A DNA stretch of 64,000 bases. Source: Nitrospira sp. ST-bin5 (GTDB lineage: Bacteria > Nitrospirota > Nitrospiria > Nitrospirales > Nitrospiraceae). Location of the stretch: assembly GCA_002083555.1 (NCBI GenBank), contig MSXN01000022.1:1-64000 (forward strand), read 5' to 3'. How positions within the stretch are numbered: the first letter of the stretch is position 1; each line of letters starts with the position of its first letter. The notes beneath the pieces are model-generated. The model saw only the letters and a list, made by a program, of their open reading frames with translations. It searched no databases and was not told the DNA's origin. A program made the position numbers and the translations under genes. Shown one piece after another: positions 37,033 through 45,089 of the stretch.

Positions 37033-37067
37033 GGCGGGGGGCCCCAGGAGGACTGAGGGCCCCCGCC
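37033..37067 (-). terminator. Terminator of the dihaem peroxidase operon, in a 395-base gap
   Basis: A GC-rich 11-bp stem (GGCGGGGG...CCCCCGCC) is followed on the minus strand by TCACATTTTT. Two further stems lie between it and the gene (around 37075-37095 and 37099-37121). The rest of 36757-37151 is the upstream region of the haem peroxidase gene, and no gene is seen there. Confidence 0.6.
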
Positions 37068-37151
37068 CGTGAAGTGGGAGGTCATGGCTCCCACTCCGAT
37101 GCCGGCGCGTGGAGAGCGCCGGCTGGTCGTTTTACTTTCCGTCGGTTCCGC

Positions 37152-38915
37152 CTATTGATAGTCCTCGTTCAGCGACTTCAGAAACGCGACGAGTGACGGG
37201 ATATCTCCCGCGGTCAGCGCAATGCCTTGAAGCTGAGAGGCTCCGTTGCGCAGCGTTGCCGCTCTGGCTTGTGCAGAGACCACTCGATAAAACGCCATGA
37301 TGTCGTCCAGCGTATCGAACTGCCCGTTATGCATAAACGGGGCGGAGTGGCTCAGGTCACGGAGCCCCGGCGTCTTGAATCGGGCGATCGCTCGATCCAG
37401 CAAAGCGGTATCGGTTTGAAGGCAAGGCACCTGGTTATCACACAGCAGGGTGCGAATTTTGGCCTGCGGGCCTGGGATGTCTGGATTGGCAAAGACATTC
37501 CAGATGCCCAGATCGGTCAGCGGCGGATCCGACAGCGTCGGAATCGACCTGAACGGTTCCAGCGCGGCAGGGTGACTCTCTGTAGCAGGAAGAAACTGAT
37601 TGTAGTTCCCGTTGCGAGTGGCCAGATTTGGAATAGCCAGATTGGCAAACTGGCCGGCGCCGTGAATGTCGTCGTACTCTTTCTGCGCCGTGCCGGTGTT
37701 GTGCAACTTGAAGTCGGTAAAGTTCGGCGCCGCATGGCAGCTGAGACAGTTGCCGATTTTACCGGCCGTCAGCTCTGCCGGTGAGGCAGGAATGGCCGCC
37801 GGCTCTGCCAGGAACATCTTCAGACCTTCGAGCTCCGTGGCGCCAAATGTGAAACTCTGCGTGTGAAACTGGAATTGACCGTCTTGCCGGTTTGGATTCG
37901 CGGCAACGAACTGAGGGGCAAACCCCGGCGCGTTGATCAGTGTTCGTAAGCGCCGGCTGTAGCCGATCGGCGTTTCGTTGGCATCTGGTTGCTGCGGCAA
38001 TCCATTGATCTCCAGGAAGACCTCGAAGGGTGAGCGAATGAGGGCTCCGCTGTCTTCGGTTTGCGAGAAGAGGAGCCCGTTCACATAGGCGGCCACCACT
38101 CTCACGACGGCATCGAAGATCTCCTGATCGGTGCCGGATCCCACAAAGGTGCGGAACTGTGGAGGAAGCTTGAAGTCATCTGGGATTGCCGAATTGGTTC
38201 CGGTAAAGAGCAGGCGATACGATACACCATCGAACTGCTGTGCTAAGTCGCCAGACCCGTCGTCTCCTCGGACCACTCGAGCCACATGGGCGATGGCTTG
38301 GGCTTTCTCGCCTGGGAGCCAGCCGAAGTTTCGGCCTGTGAAGGTAGCCGCAACCAGGGCCTCCATCGAATTGAACTCCGCGTCGAAATGAAAGAGGACT
38401 CCATCGGGGCGATCCAATGCTGAATTAACGAGTGCCGGCGAATTGCGGGGGGCATGAGTCTTCCCGTCCGCTCTCGCCGGGATGGGACTACGGCGGGCGA
38501 AGTCGGCGTAGGTGCGCATGCCGCCGCCCGGCGCGGTGACCACGTCGTCGACCATGTGGCAGGCACGGCAATTCATCGACGTGCCTGCAAACGGACCAGG
38601 CGAGATCGGCAGGCCCGTCGTTTCCACAGTATCGACTACGGCATCACCGGCATTCGGATCGTTAACAGTTCTGCCAGGAGAGGCTTCGAGATAGGCTTTG
38701 AAGGCCTGCGCGAAGCGCGTTTCGAGAAACAGGCGCTCGCCCACGGCCTGTTCGGCGCCGGGGGTGCCATTGTCAGCAGACGATGCTGACGGGGGCGTCC
38801 CACCGTCCTGCTTCTTGTCTCCGCTACAACCGATGAACAGGGTGCATAGCAGCAGGAGGCTGACGCTTCCACCGACGTGAAAGGATGCTTTAATAGGTTG
38901 GTGAGAGGCGAACAT
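37152..38915 (-). CDS. Dihaem cytochrome c peroxidase-like (MauG family) lipoprotein
   Basis: A 587-residue envelope protein. The lipoprotein signal ends at C30 (TLFIGC). Two haem c sites are visible, CRACH at 116-120 and CLSCH at 390-394, as in bacterial cytochrome c peroxidases and MauG proteins. It is longer than typical CCP (about 330-350), with extra segments before and between the haem domains. It probably detoxifies peroxide or oxidises an envelope partner. It is the last gene of a run porin, HD-GYP, peroxidase on the minus strand, 12 bases after the HD-GYP stop. Confidence 0.9.
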   Translation of the reverse strand: MFASHQPIKASFHVGGSVSLLLLCTLFIGCSGDKKQDGGTPPSASSADNGTPGAEQAVGERLFLETRFAQAFKAYLEASPGRTVNDPNAGDAVVDTVETTGLPISPGPFAGTSMNCRACHMVDDVVTAPGGGMRTYADFARRSPIPARADGKTHAPRNSPALVNSALDRPDGVLFHFDAEFNSMEALVAATFTGRNFGWLPGEKAQAIAHVARVVRGDDGSGDLAQQFDGVSYRLLFTGTNSAIPDDFKLPPQFRTFVGSGTDQEIFDAVVRVVAAYVNGLLFSQTEDSGALIRSPFEVFLEINGLPQQPDANETPIGYSRRLRTLINAPGFAPQFVAANPNRQDGQFQFHTQSFTFGATELEGLKMFLAEPAAIPASPAELTAGKIGNCLSCHAAPNFTDFKLHNTGTAQKEYDDIHGAGQFANLAIPNLATRNGNYNQFLPATESHPAALEPFRSIPTLSDPPLTDLGIWNVFANPDIPGPQAKIRTLLCDNQVPCLQTDTALLDRAIARFKTPGLRDLSHSAPFMHNGQFDTLDDIMAFYRVVSAQARAATLRNGASQLQGIALTAGDIPSLVAFLKSLNEDYQ

Positions 38916-38927
38916 GGGACAACCTCC

Positions 38928-39641
38928 TCAAGGCAATGTCGAACAATGGGAATAATTGAACGAACCATCGAGCTCTGAAGACACGGCTGAGTGGATGATG
39001 TGGCACAGCAGGTCAACCAGCTGTGGGTCAAATTGAGTGCCGGACGCGACGCGAAGAATTCGGAGCGCGATTCTGTTTCGCCTGACTCGGTCGGACAAGC
39101 CAGGCACACGGATGGCGTCAAACGCATCGGCGATCGCGAGGATTCTTGCTCCCAGCGGAATGTAGGCTCCTCTGATACCGTAGGGGTAGCCCGATCCATC
39201 CCATCGTTCATGATGATGGGCGATGAGAATCGAAGCTTCCCGCAAGAATACAAAGGGCTCGAGCAGATTGGCTCCGAGCCGGGCATGCTGTTGGATAGCG
39301 ACGTAAGACTGGGGCTCAAGCGACGGCCGATTCTCGGTGAGGCTGGGTGAGAGCATCAGGAGTCCGATGTCATGAAGGAAGGCCGCGAGTTTGAGATGGT
39401 GCAAGGCATCGACATCGAGGGCCATGGCCTGTCCGATCATGCCGGCGATGCCGGCGGTGTTCAGGCCATGGCCGGCTTGCCAGGGCAACGCGCGGTCGAT
39501 CTCCCTGGTGACCTGACGAACGAGAATAGACTCGACATCGCGACGGGATCGAGGAGGCAAACGGAGCCCATCTATTTTGCTCAGCATCGCGACGATCCGG
39601 GGCACCGCGGGTGTGACGGTTGCTTCAGTTTCAACGGTCAT
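38928..39641 (-). CDS. HD-GYP domain protein, putative cyclic-di-GMP phosphodiesterase
   Basis: A 237-residue cytoplasmic protein that is almost only an HD-GYP domain. The HD pair is in AAFLHDIGLL. HHHERWDGSGYPYG is the GYP signature, and ILAIADAFDAI follows. No receiver or sensor domain is attached. The ATG has GGAGG six bases upstream; a TTG 12 bases earlier overlaps that site. Its place between a porin and a cytochrome peroxidase suggests that second-messenger control is linked to this envelope operon. Confidence 0.88.
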   Translation of the reverse strand: MTVETEATVTPAVPRIVAMLSKIDGLRLPPRSRRDVESILVRQVTREIDRALPWQAGHGLNTAGIAGMIGQAMALDVDALHHLKLAAFLHDIGLLMLSPSLTENRPSLEPQSYVAIQQHARLGANLLEPFVFLREASILIAHHHERWDGSGYPYGIRGAYIPLGARILAIADAFDAIRVPGLSDRVRRNRIALRILRVASGTQFDPQLVDLLCHIIHSAVSSELDGSFNYSHCSTLP

Positions 39642-39701
39642 GGAAGCCTCCAATGGACGGGTCTGGCCGGGGCGCTCTTCTGAGACCCCGGCCCTCCTTC
39701 A

Positions 39702-41216
39702 TCAGAAATACGTGGCAGCAGAGATGACCAGGGCACTGTCGTGGATGCGCTGGCCGCTATTCGGATTGAATGCTTTGGGCATGTACTGGTAGCTGATTTT
39801 GAAGACCGCATCTTCAACCGGCCGATAGTTCAAGCCGAAAGAAATCTGTTCAAGTTGACCTTGGTTCTCTCCTCGGTTGTCGCGATTCAAGTTCACCTGG
39901 TCATAACGAATCACGGCTGTGAAGGTAGAGCCCTCGCCGAACCTCTTGGGTGAGAGGGCGGTCAAGAAGGAGGGCATGAAGTGATAGTTGCCCTGGATAT
40001 AGAACCCTTGCATCCGTTGAGGCGGAGCGGCCAGGGGATTAAACGTATTGATTCCCGTCAGTGTTGTGCCTGGAGCAAAACCAATGGTATTGCCGGGGAT
40101 GGCACGAGAGTTTCCTCTTGCATAGGCCCAGGCCGCTTCACCGATGATCTCAAACGGTCCCTTTTGGAGTGTCCAATCAACTGCCGTAATGCTTAGGGGG
40201 TTGTAGCTGCTCGGGGAGGAGTTACCGAAATAACCGGATCCGGCGACCTCGATGCCGAGGATCGGGCTAAAGGCCACACGGCCGGAGACGGCTTTACCAT
40301 TATTGATATCAAGACCGTCAGCGGTGCTTTCGCATTTTCGTTGGCGAGAGTTTTTCGTGCCGGTTTCCTCGCTGATGCGCGGAGTGCCGTCAGGATCACT
40401 CCCACAAGGGCCGGTCGTCACATAGAGCTCGTAGTCTAGTTTACTGGTTGGACCCGGGTAGAACGTGCCGTAGATACCCGCGCCCGTCTCGGACATCGTC
40501 GAGGGAATGATGAACTGGCTGACAAGCGGGCGGTCCGTCAAGTCGTTCAACGGAGAGTCATGGAGTAAGTTAAACTTGCCGATCGGGACCAAGAGAATAC
40601 CCGCACGAATATTGAATGGTTCGCTGATGAGGTAGTCCACATGCGCAAACTCCAAGCTGATTTCTGTTTCTCCGGCCCCTCTAATCCCGTGTTCGATCTC
40701 AAGTTCAGAGGCAAACTTCAGATGCTCGGTAATGTCCGCATAAATGAACGGAACGAAACGCTGCTGGTCGAACCCGTTCGTGGTTCCCTGGTTGTTTCGG
40801 ATGGCGTTATAGTCGCCCGTTTCCATGACGCCGTTTCGGTGGCTCCGATACTGGATGTCCATGTAGCCGCCCACGATGGCCTTCGGGGCTGCCACAAACG
40901 GCTTCGCATAGACCAAGCGGCCTGACCCACTCGATCCGAATGACAGAGGCGCCTGTGTCTGCATACGAAGGTCTTTGCCGACCTCAGGAAGGGAGCCGAT
41001 TCCTGGTTCATTCGACATGTTTGAGACCCCGTCCCGCCGTTCCGAGGCTCCTTCCTGACGTTCATGCTCCTGATATTGTTTAATTGTGGCTCGATGTTGG
41101 CGCAGTTCCTCTTCCACCTGCTTGAGTCGATCCTCAAGGGTCTTGTCTTCAGCGAATGCGGGGAGCCCGGGCCAGAATGCGATGATAAGCACGCCCAGTC
41201 GTAATGCCGACTTCAT
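39702..41216 (-). CDS. Outer-membrane porin with N-terminal coiled coil (copy 1)
   Basis: A 504-residue protein. A signal peptide ends at PAFA, a coiled coil of about 30 residues (LEDRLKQVEEELRQHRATIK) could reach the cell wall, and the rest is beta-rich and ends in ATYF, the terminal Phe of outer-membrane barrels. It resembles the porin encoded at 43148-44623, for example SGSGRLVYAKPF and GILLVPIGKFNLLHDSPLNDL. The start is the ATG with AAAGGAGAA upstream. The substrate is unknown; phosphate or iron chelates are possible. A terminator separates it from the flavoprotein genes. Confidence 0.85.
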   Translation of the reverse strand: MKSALRLGVLIIAFWPGLPAFAEDKTLEDRLKQVEEELRQHRATIKQYQEHERQEGASERRDGVSNMSNEPGIGSLPEVGKDLRMQTQAPLSFGSSGSGRLVYAKPFVAAPKAIVGGYMDIQYRSHRNGVMETGDYNAIRNNQGTTNGFDQQRFVPFIYADITEHLKFASELEIEHGIRGAGETEISLEFAHVDYLISEPFNIRAGILLVPIGKFNLLHDSPLNDLTDRPLVSQFIIPSTMSETGAGIYGTFYPGPTSKLDYELYVTTGPCGSDPDGTPRISEETGTKNSRQRKCESTADGLDINNGKAVSGRVAFSPILGIEVAGSGYFGNSSPSSYNPLSITAVDWTLQKGPFEIIGEAAWAYARGNSRAIPGNTIGFAPGTTLTGINTFNPLAAPPQRMQGFYIQGNYHFMPSFLTALSPKRFGEGSTFTAVIRYDQVNLNRDNRGENQGQLEQISFGLNYRPVEDAVFKISYQYMPKAFNPNSGQRIHDSALVISAATYF

Positions 41217-41324
41217 GACAGTTCTCCTTTGTAAAGCGAATGAAGTGCGACTCGGGGCGCTGAGGCCTCTGGCCTGGTCGATGACGAATGTGTAAGACGC
41301 TCCCTTCACGAGAGGTACGAGGTG

Positions 41325-41362
41325 AAATAAAAAGCCCAAGACCACGCTCGTGATCTTGGGCT
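41325..41362 (-). terminator. Rho-independent terminator after the four-helix membrane protein
   Basis: Read on the minus strand, a near-perfect stem with arms AGCCCAAGA and TCTTGGGCT and a GC-containing inner part is followed by TTTTTATTT. It separates the porin-flavoprotein operon from porin copy 1. Confidence 0.85.
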
Positions 41363-41415
41363 CTGGGTGAACAACCTCTGGCCTGTCTAAATTGTCTGAA
41401 CCGCGCCGAGTGCTG

Positions 41416-41934
41416 CTAGGTCTCCTCGGGACGTTTCCCGCCCATGAGGGGCTGCTTGAGAATCCACATTTCGTGCATGGGAATCCACATCATGATCAAA
41501 AACGTCACCATCATCAGCGTATCACCGGTCAACATAGTCAACACGAAGACGGGCGACACGTAGCTGATCAACCAGGGCGACAGTAAATCCAACCCCACAC
41601 CGGCAAAGGAGAGCCAGGTCATCCAAATCTTCATGGCCTGGCTGGCGCTCGTCAAATACAGTACATGGACGAGAATCATGAAGACGACCGGCATGGTGAA
41701 GAGGTGAAAATGGGTCACCTCCGCCAGTTCCCGGAACGACATCGGCTCGCCGAACGTGGCATCCGATCCCCGATAGTGTTCTGCAATGCCTTGCGGCGAC
41801 AAGCTGGTCATACTGTGAGCCCAGAAGAACGAAAATAAAAACCCGATCAACATCAAGAGCAGAAACTGTGTGTACAGCAGTCTGATATGCCGATCGGAAT
41901 CCCGGAGCTTGAATCGTTGATTAAAGTTTTTCAT
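41416..41934 (-). CDS. Four-helix membrane protein with intramembrane histidines, unknown
   Basis: A 172-residue protein with four hydrophobic segments (about residues 20-39, 78-96, 103-122 and 128-152). Histidines lie in or near the helices: H40 (FFWAHS), H75 and H77 (VTHFHLF), H90 (ILVHVLY) and H154. This is compatible with a b-type haem or quinone-linked electron carrier, but I recognise no named family. It follows the FMN-binding protein by 23 bases and is the last gene before a terminator. Inferred role: membrane electron donor for the flavoprotein. Confidence 0.75.
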   Translation of the reverse strand: MKNFNQRFKLRDSDRHIRLLYTQFLLLMLIGFLFSFFWAHSMTSLSPQGIAEHYRGSDATFGEPMSFRELAEVTHFHLFTMPVVFMILVHVLYLTSASQAMKIWMTWLSFAGVGLDLLSPWLISYVSPVFVLTMLTGDTLMMVTFLIMMWIPMHEMWILKQPLMGGKRPEET

Positions 41935-41957
41935 AGGGGACGCTCGGTCCGCTTCGT

Positions 41958-42644
41958 TTAGTTGCCGAAAATGGATGTAAAAATGCCCTTCTCAGATTTA
42001 CGGGACGCGACCGTATCGCTTCCCAACCCGGCCGGCTTTAAGTAAAACTCGTCGACGAGAACCAGCACGCGTTTGACGCCGGCGCTCATAGAGCGTACGG
42101 ACATGGTGGCGCCGCTGATATTGATGATGTCTTTGTTGATCCGGATCGGGTCGGACACCGTTCTCCCGTCGTATTGCGAGTTGAATCGCTTCTTTCCGAC
42201 TTCGCTCCCTTTGGCGTCGCGAAACACCAGCAACTCCACGTCGGTGCAGGTGCCCTTGGGATCGACCCCGACCATATAAGTCATGTGTTTATATTTGCCG
42301 ATGGTGTTATGGATCATGGCATAGCCGTCGACCTTGTCTCCGGTTTCACCGATATACAACTCGAACGACTCTTCCGGAAACTTCCAGCCGATCCGTTGCT
42401 CGATGAGCTCTTTCTTCTCCGGTGTCAGGCGGATCAGTTCCTTGTGTACGCGTTGCGACTTGGGGAGGATCGTTTTTACGGCCTCTTCTTCCGTCATAAA
42501 TTCTTCATACTTGAAGTCGTCGTCCTTCAGATACCGGCGAAGTTCGGAATCCCAGACTTTTTCGCTGGCCAGAACGGGGAGTGCCGAGGCTGCAAGCAAC
42601 ACAGTGACGGTGATGGTGCGGAACGCACTCAGTTGAGAGAACAT
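41958..42644 (-). CDS. Secreted FMN-binding protein with covalent flavinylation motif
   Basis: A 228-residue exported protein. A signal peptide ends near ALPVLAS (residue 27). The C-terminal FMN_bind domain contains ISGATMSVRSM, where T180 of the S-G-A-T motif is the expected residue for phosphoester-linked FMN. The region before it (residues 28-100) is acidic and of no known family. The ATG is chosen for AAAGGAG upstream and overlaps the lipoprotein stop by 16 bases. The apbE gene across the shared control region would supply the FMN transferase. Probably a periplasmic redox carrier. Confidence 0.88.
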   Translation of the reverse strand: MFSQLSAFRTITVTVLLAASALPVLASEKVWDSELRRYLKDDDFKYEEFMTEEEAVKTILPKSQRVHKELIRLTPEKKELIEQRIGWKFPEESFELYIGETGDKVDGYAMIHNTIGKYKHMTYMVGVDPKGTCTDVELLVFRDAKGSEVGKKRFNSQYDGRTVSDPIRINKDIINISGATMSVRSMSAGVKRVLVLVDEFYLKPAGLGSDTVASRKSEKGIFTSIFGN

Positions 42645-43087
42645 CCATGCTCCTTTAGTTTCGTGTCCAGGCGGCTTTGTACATCCGTCATGACCTCCGC
42701 CGAGGGATCGGTGGAGGCCCAGCCGAAGAGGCGCGAGCCGCCGCGGAAGGCCCATCGCTGCCGTTCTTCGGCAAAGGCGACCTTGGTGACATCGTCCAGC
42801 CGCTTGACGATGAGCGTCATGCGGGACCGATCTTTGCTATCCCCTACTTCACGTTGGAGGGCACCAAAGGTCCGTCCGGGCATGGGAATTTCAAGCCAGC
42901 CGGTGACGATCATGCCGGCCTCTTTATCTTTTGTGACGATCGCACGATCCTTCACGGCCTCAAGCGCCGCCTCCCAGGCATGGTCATAGCTGCACACCGC
43001 AAAGCGCTGTTGCATGCCGCTCATGGAGGCGCAAGCCGTCAATAGCGTCGGCAGGAGGAGTAGTGTGAAAAGTCGTTGCATCATCAT
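42629..43087 (-). CDS. Small lipoprotein of the flavin/porin operon
   Basis: A 152-residue protein. The signal peptide ends in LLTAC, a lipobox with Cys at residue 19, so it should be an outer- or inner-membrane lipoprotein. The rest is a mixed alpha/beta domain with no motif I can name; one cysteine lies in CSYDHAWEAALEAV and one in EHGCSLN at the end. It sits between porin copy 2 and the FMN-binding gene and overlaps the latter, so it is probably a structural part of the same complex. Confidence 0.78.
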   Translation of the reverse strand: MMMQRLFTLLLLPTLLTACASMSGMQQRFAVCSYDHAWEAALEAVKDRAIVTKDKEAGMIVTGWLEIPMPGRTFGALQREVGDSKDRSRMTLIVKRLDDVTKVAFAEERQRWAFRGGSRLFGWASTDPSAEVMTDVQSRLDTKLKEHGCSLN

Positions 43088-43107
43088 GTCCGGTCTGGTT
43101 TCTCCAT

Positions 43108-43138
43108 GAGGGACCGTCCCATGTTGGGGCGGCCCCTC
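43108..43138 (-). other. Intercistronic hairpin between porin copy 2 and the lipoprotein
   Basis: A 13-bp GC-rich stem with one mismatch and a five-base loop. No T tract follows on either strand, so it is more likely to stabilise the porin message or lower downstream expression than to terminate fully. Confidence 0.4.
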
Positions 43139-43147
43139 GAGATCCTT

Positions 43148-44623
43148 TTAGAAGTATGTGGCTGCCTGGATCAGGAAGCCGTTGCCGTTCATCGGGCTCC
43201 CCGATGAACCTAGATCGCCCGCGGGGACGAGACCCTTTGCATCTTTCTGGGTGTTGAATTGCCAGTCGAACTTGATGACAGTATCTTCGATCGGCCGGAA
43301 GTTCAGGCCAAGGGTCAAGCGCTCAAGCTCCCGCTGACCTCCCAGCGCATTTTGCTTGGTGCGACCGTCCGTGTCGGTATTGACGTGTTCCCACCGGACA
43401 ACGGCAGTGAATGTCGACGCGTCCGTGAAGTGGCTGGGCGCCCAGGTCTTCAGAAACTCCGGCATGAAATGATAATTGCCCTGAATGTAATAGCCTTGCA
43501 TGCCGGCCGGTCCAATGCCTCTGCTGGCTACCCCGGTCGCATTATTGTTGCTGATTCTCGTCCAGGCCGATTCTCCGATCACTTCGAACGGGCCGCGCTG
43601 CAAGGTCCAGTCCAAGGCAACAATGTCGATCGTGCCCGAGTCGACCGTTCCGGCCGATGGTTTATAGGCGCCATGGTAGCCGGATCCGGCGACTTCGATG
43701 CCCAGCATTGGGCTGAAGGCCACACGGCCGACGATGGCTTTGTTGTCATCCCGATCCCGGGAGACGCTGCCTCGTGCGCTTCGCACGCCCAGGTCGGTAA
43801 TGCCGCCGGCAGTCTGGCTCATGCCGTTGACCGCATAGAGTTCGTAGTCGATCTTCGACAGTGAGGAGGGGTACAGAGTCCCGTAAATACCGGCACCGGC
43901 TTCAAACCAGGTGCTGGGAATGATAATCCGGGAGACCATCGGGCGATCTACCAGGTCGTTCAGGGGGGAGTCGTGTAGGAGGTTGAACTTACCGACCGGC
44001 ATCAAAAGGATACCAGCACGGAGGTTGATGGCCTCATGGATCAAGTAGTCGAGTTGTGCGAACTCGATCTGCATCGATCCGTCTCCAAACGTGTTTCCAG
44101 CACCAGTTTGCGGGGCATTGATGCCGCCGCGCTCGATCTCGATTTCTGTGGCGAACTTGATGTGGTCGGTGATGTCTGCATAAATAAACGGCACCATCCG
44201 CTGCTGACCGAAGCTGTTACGGCTGGGATTATCCAGGCTCTGACGCGAGAGGTTGTTGTACATCACATCGACATAGCCGCCGACCGTCGCTTTGGGTGCG
44301 CTCAAGAATGGTTTCGCATAGATCAGTTTTCCTGATCCGGTCGATCCGAACCCGAGAGGAACATTTTCCTCGCCCTTGCGTCCGACTCGAATGTCGACTA
44401 TTGGGCCGGTGGCAACAGGGTACTGGACAGCGCCCGGCTGGCCTTCCTTCTTTTCCATGACTCGTTCGGCCGAACTTTCGTGCCGTTCGTGTTCCTGCAT
44501 CCGCTTGTTGACGGCGTCATCGACCATTCGCTTAATGTCCTCCGGGGTCATATCGACTGCCCAAGCCGGCATGGCCGACAAGCTGGCGATGACGAGAGCC
44601 CCGAGGATTGACCGCATCTTCAT
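43148..44623 (-). CDS. Outer-membrane porin with N-terminal coiled coil (copy 2)
   Basis: A 491-residue porin paralogous to the product of 39702-41216. A signal peptide ends at PAWA, a charged coiled coil follows (MVDDAVNKRMQEHERH), then a beta-barrel ending in ATYF. Shared stretches include GSGKLIYAKPF, PFIYADIT and GKFNLLHDSPLNDL. The start is the ATG with GGAGG upstream; longer frames add about 85 residues with no support. It is the first large gene after the Fur-like promoter, so it is probably induced by low iron and may import ferric chelates. Confidence 0.87.
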   Translation of the reverse strand: MKMRSILGALVIASLSAMPAWAVDMTPEDIKRMVDDAVNKRMQEHERHESSAERVMEKKEGQPGAVQYPVATGPIVDIRVGRKGEENVPLGFGSTGSGKLIYAKPFLSAPKATVGGYVDVMYNNLSRQSLDNPSRNSFGQQRMVPFIYADITDHIKFATEIEIERGGINAPQTGAGNTFGDGSMQIEFAQLDYLIHEAINLRAGILLMPVGKFNLLHDSPLNDLVDRPMVSRIIIPSTWFEAGAGIYGTLYPSSLSKIDYELYAVNGMSQTAGGITDLGVRSARGSVSRDRDDNKAIVGRVAFSPMLGIEVAGSGYHGAYKPSAGTVDSGTIDIVALDWTLQRGPFEVIGESAWTRISNNNATGVASRGIGPAGMQGYYIQGNYHFMPEFLKTWAPSHFTDASTFTAVVRWEHVNTDTDGRTKQNALGGQRELERLTLGLNFRPIEDTVIKFDWQFNTQKDAKGLVPAGDLGSSGSPMNGNGFLIQAATYF

Positions 44624-44757
44624 CGGTATCCTCCACGGTGAGTTGGGTTGTGGTCTGACTCGGGACTCGGTGGTCTCTGGTCTGGTGGCGGCGAACAAAA
44701 TCGAACCTCGAATGAATAGTGTTGTCGTCTTGAGAAAGCCTCCTTTCATAAATCGAC

Positions 44758-44937
44758 TCATGATGCGACGGCGCCCCATCCTTCGATGGATGAGAAGGGG
44801 ATGACGACGATGCGTTTGCAACGTTTGCATTTCAGCTCGATCCCCTGTCCGCGTACTTTGGCAATCAATTGCCCGCACTCGCAGCGGGTTTCATTGCCGT
44901 GGCAGGTGTCCGGTTTCGACGTTCGCGTGGTAACCAT
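44758..44937 (-). CDS. Com-like zinc-ribbon small protein
   Basis: A 59-residue frame. Four cysteines form C-E-C and C-K-R-C pairs in ETRCECGQLIAKVRG and IELKCKRCKRIVVI, the layout of the Mu Com family of small RNA- or DNA-binding zinc fingers. Two more polar residues, C12 and H13, lie upstream. It starts about 30 bases downstream of the predicted transcription start of the Fur-like promoter and 134 bases before porin copy 2. It could be a post-transcriptional regulator of the operon. No prophage genes are nearby. Confidence 0.7.
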   Translation of the reverse strand: MVTTRTSKPDTCHGNETRCECGQLIAKVRGQGIELKCKRCKRIVVIPFSSIEGWGAVAS

Positions 44938-44962
44938 AGCGTGCCGGGATCCTTGTAAATGA

Positions 44963-45007
44963 AATTGAGAACGATTATTAATATCCCGGAAGAGGCTCCA
45001 TTGTCAA
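44963..45007 (-). promoter_or_regulatory. Promoter with overlapping Fur-like box for the porin-flavoprotein operon
   Basis: On the minus strand TTGACA (45007-45002) and TATTAA (44983-44978) are separated by 18 bases. A Fur-like sequence, TTGAGAACGATTATTAAT on the plus strand (44965-44982), overlaps the -10 element, the classic arrangement for repression by Fe-Fur. fur and iron transporter genes lie about 7 kb to the right. The box may also affect apbE, which diverges from here. Confidence 0.7.
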
Positions 45008-45089
45008 GAGGGCATCGTGTGTCGCATAGTGGCGCAGTGTGGATGAGTTGTTCGCATGTCTAGGGGGCAGAATCTGAAAGGGTAGGGGT

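Noticed and set aside
44624..44878. 85-codon N-terminal extension of porin copy 2
   Set aside because: The real signal peptide starts at the later ATG, which has GGAGG in front of it.
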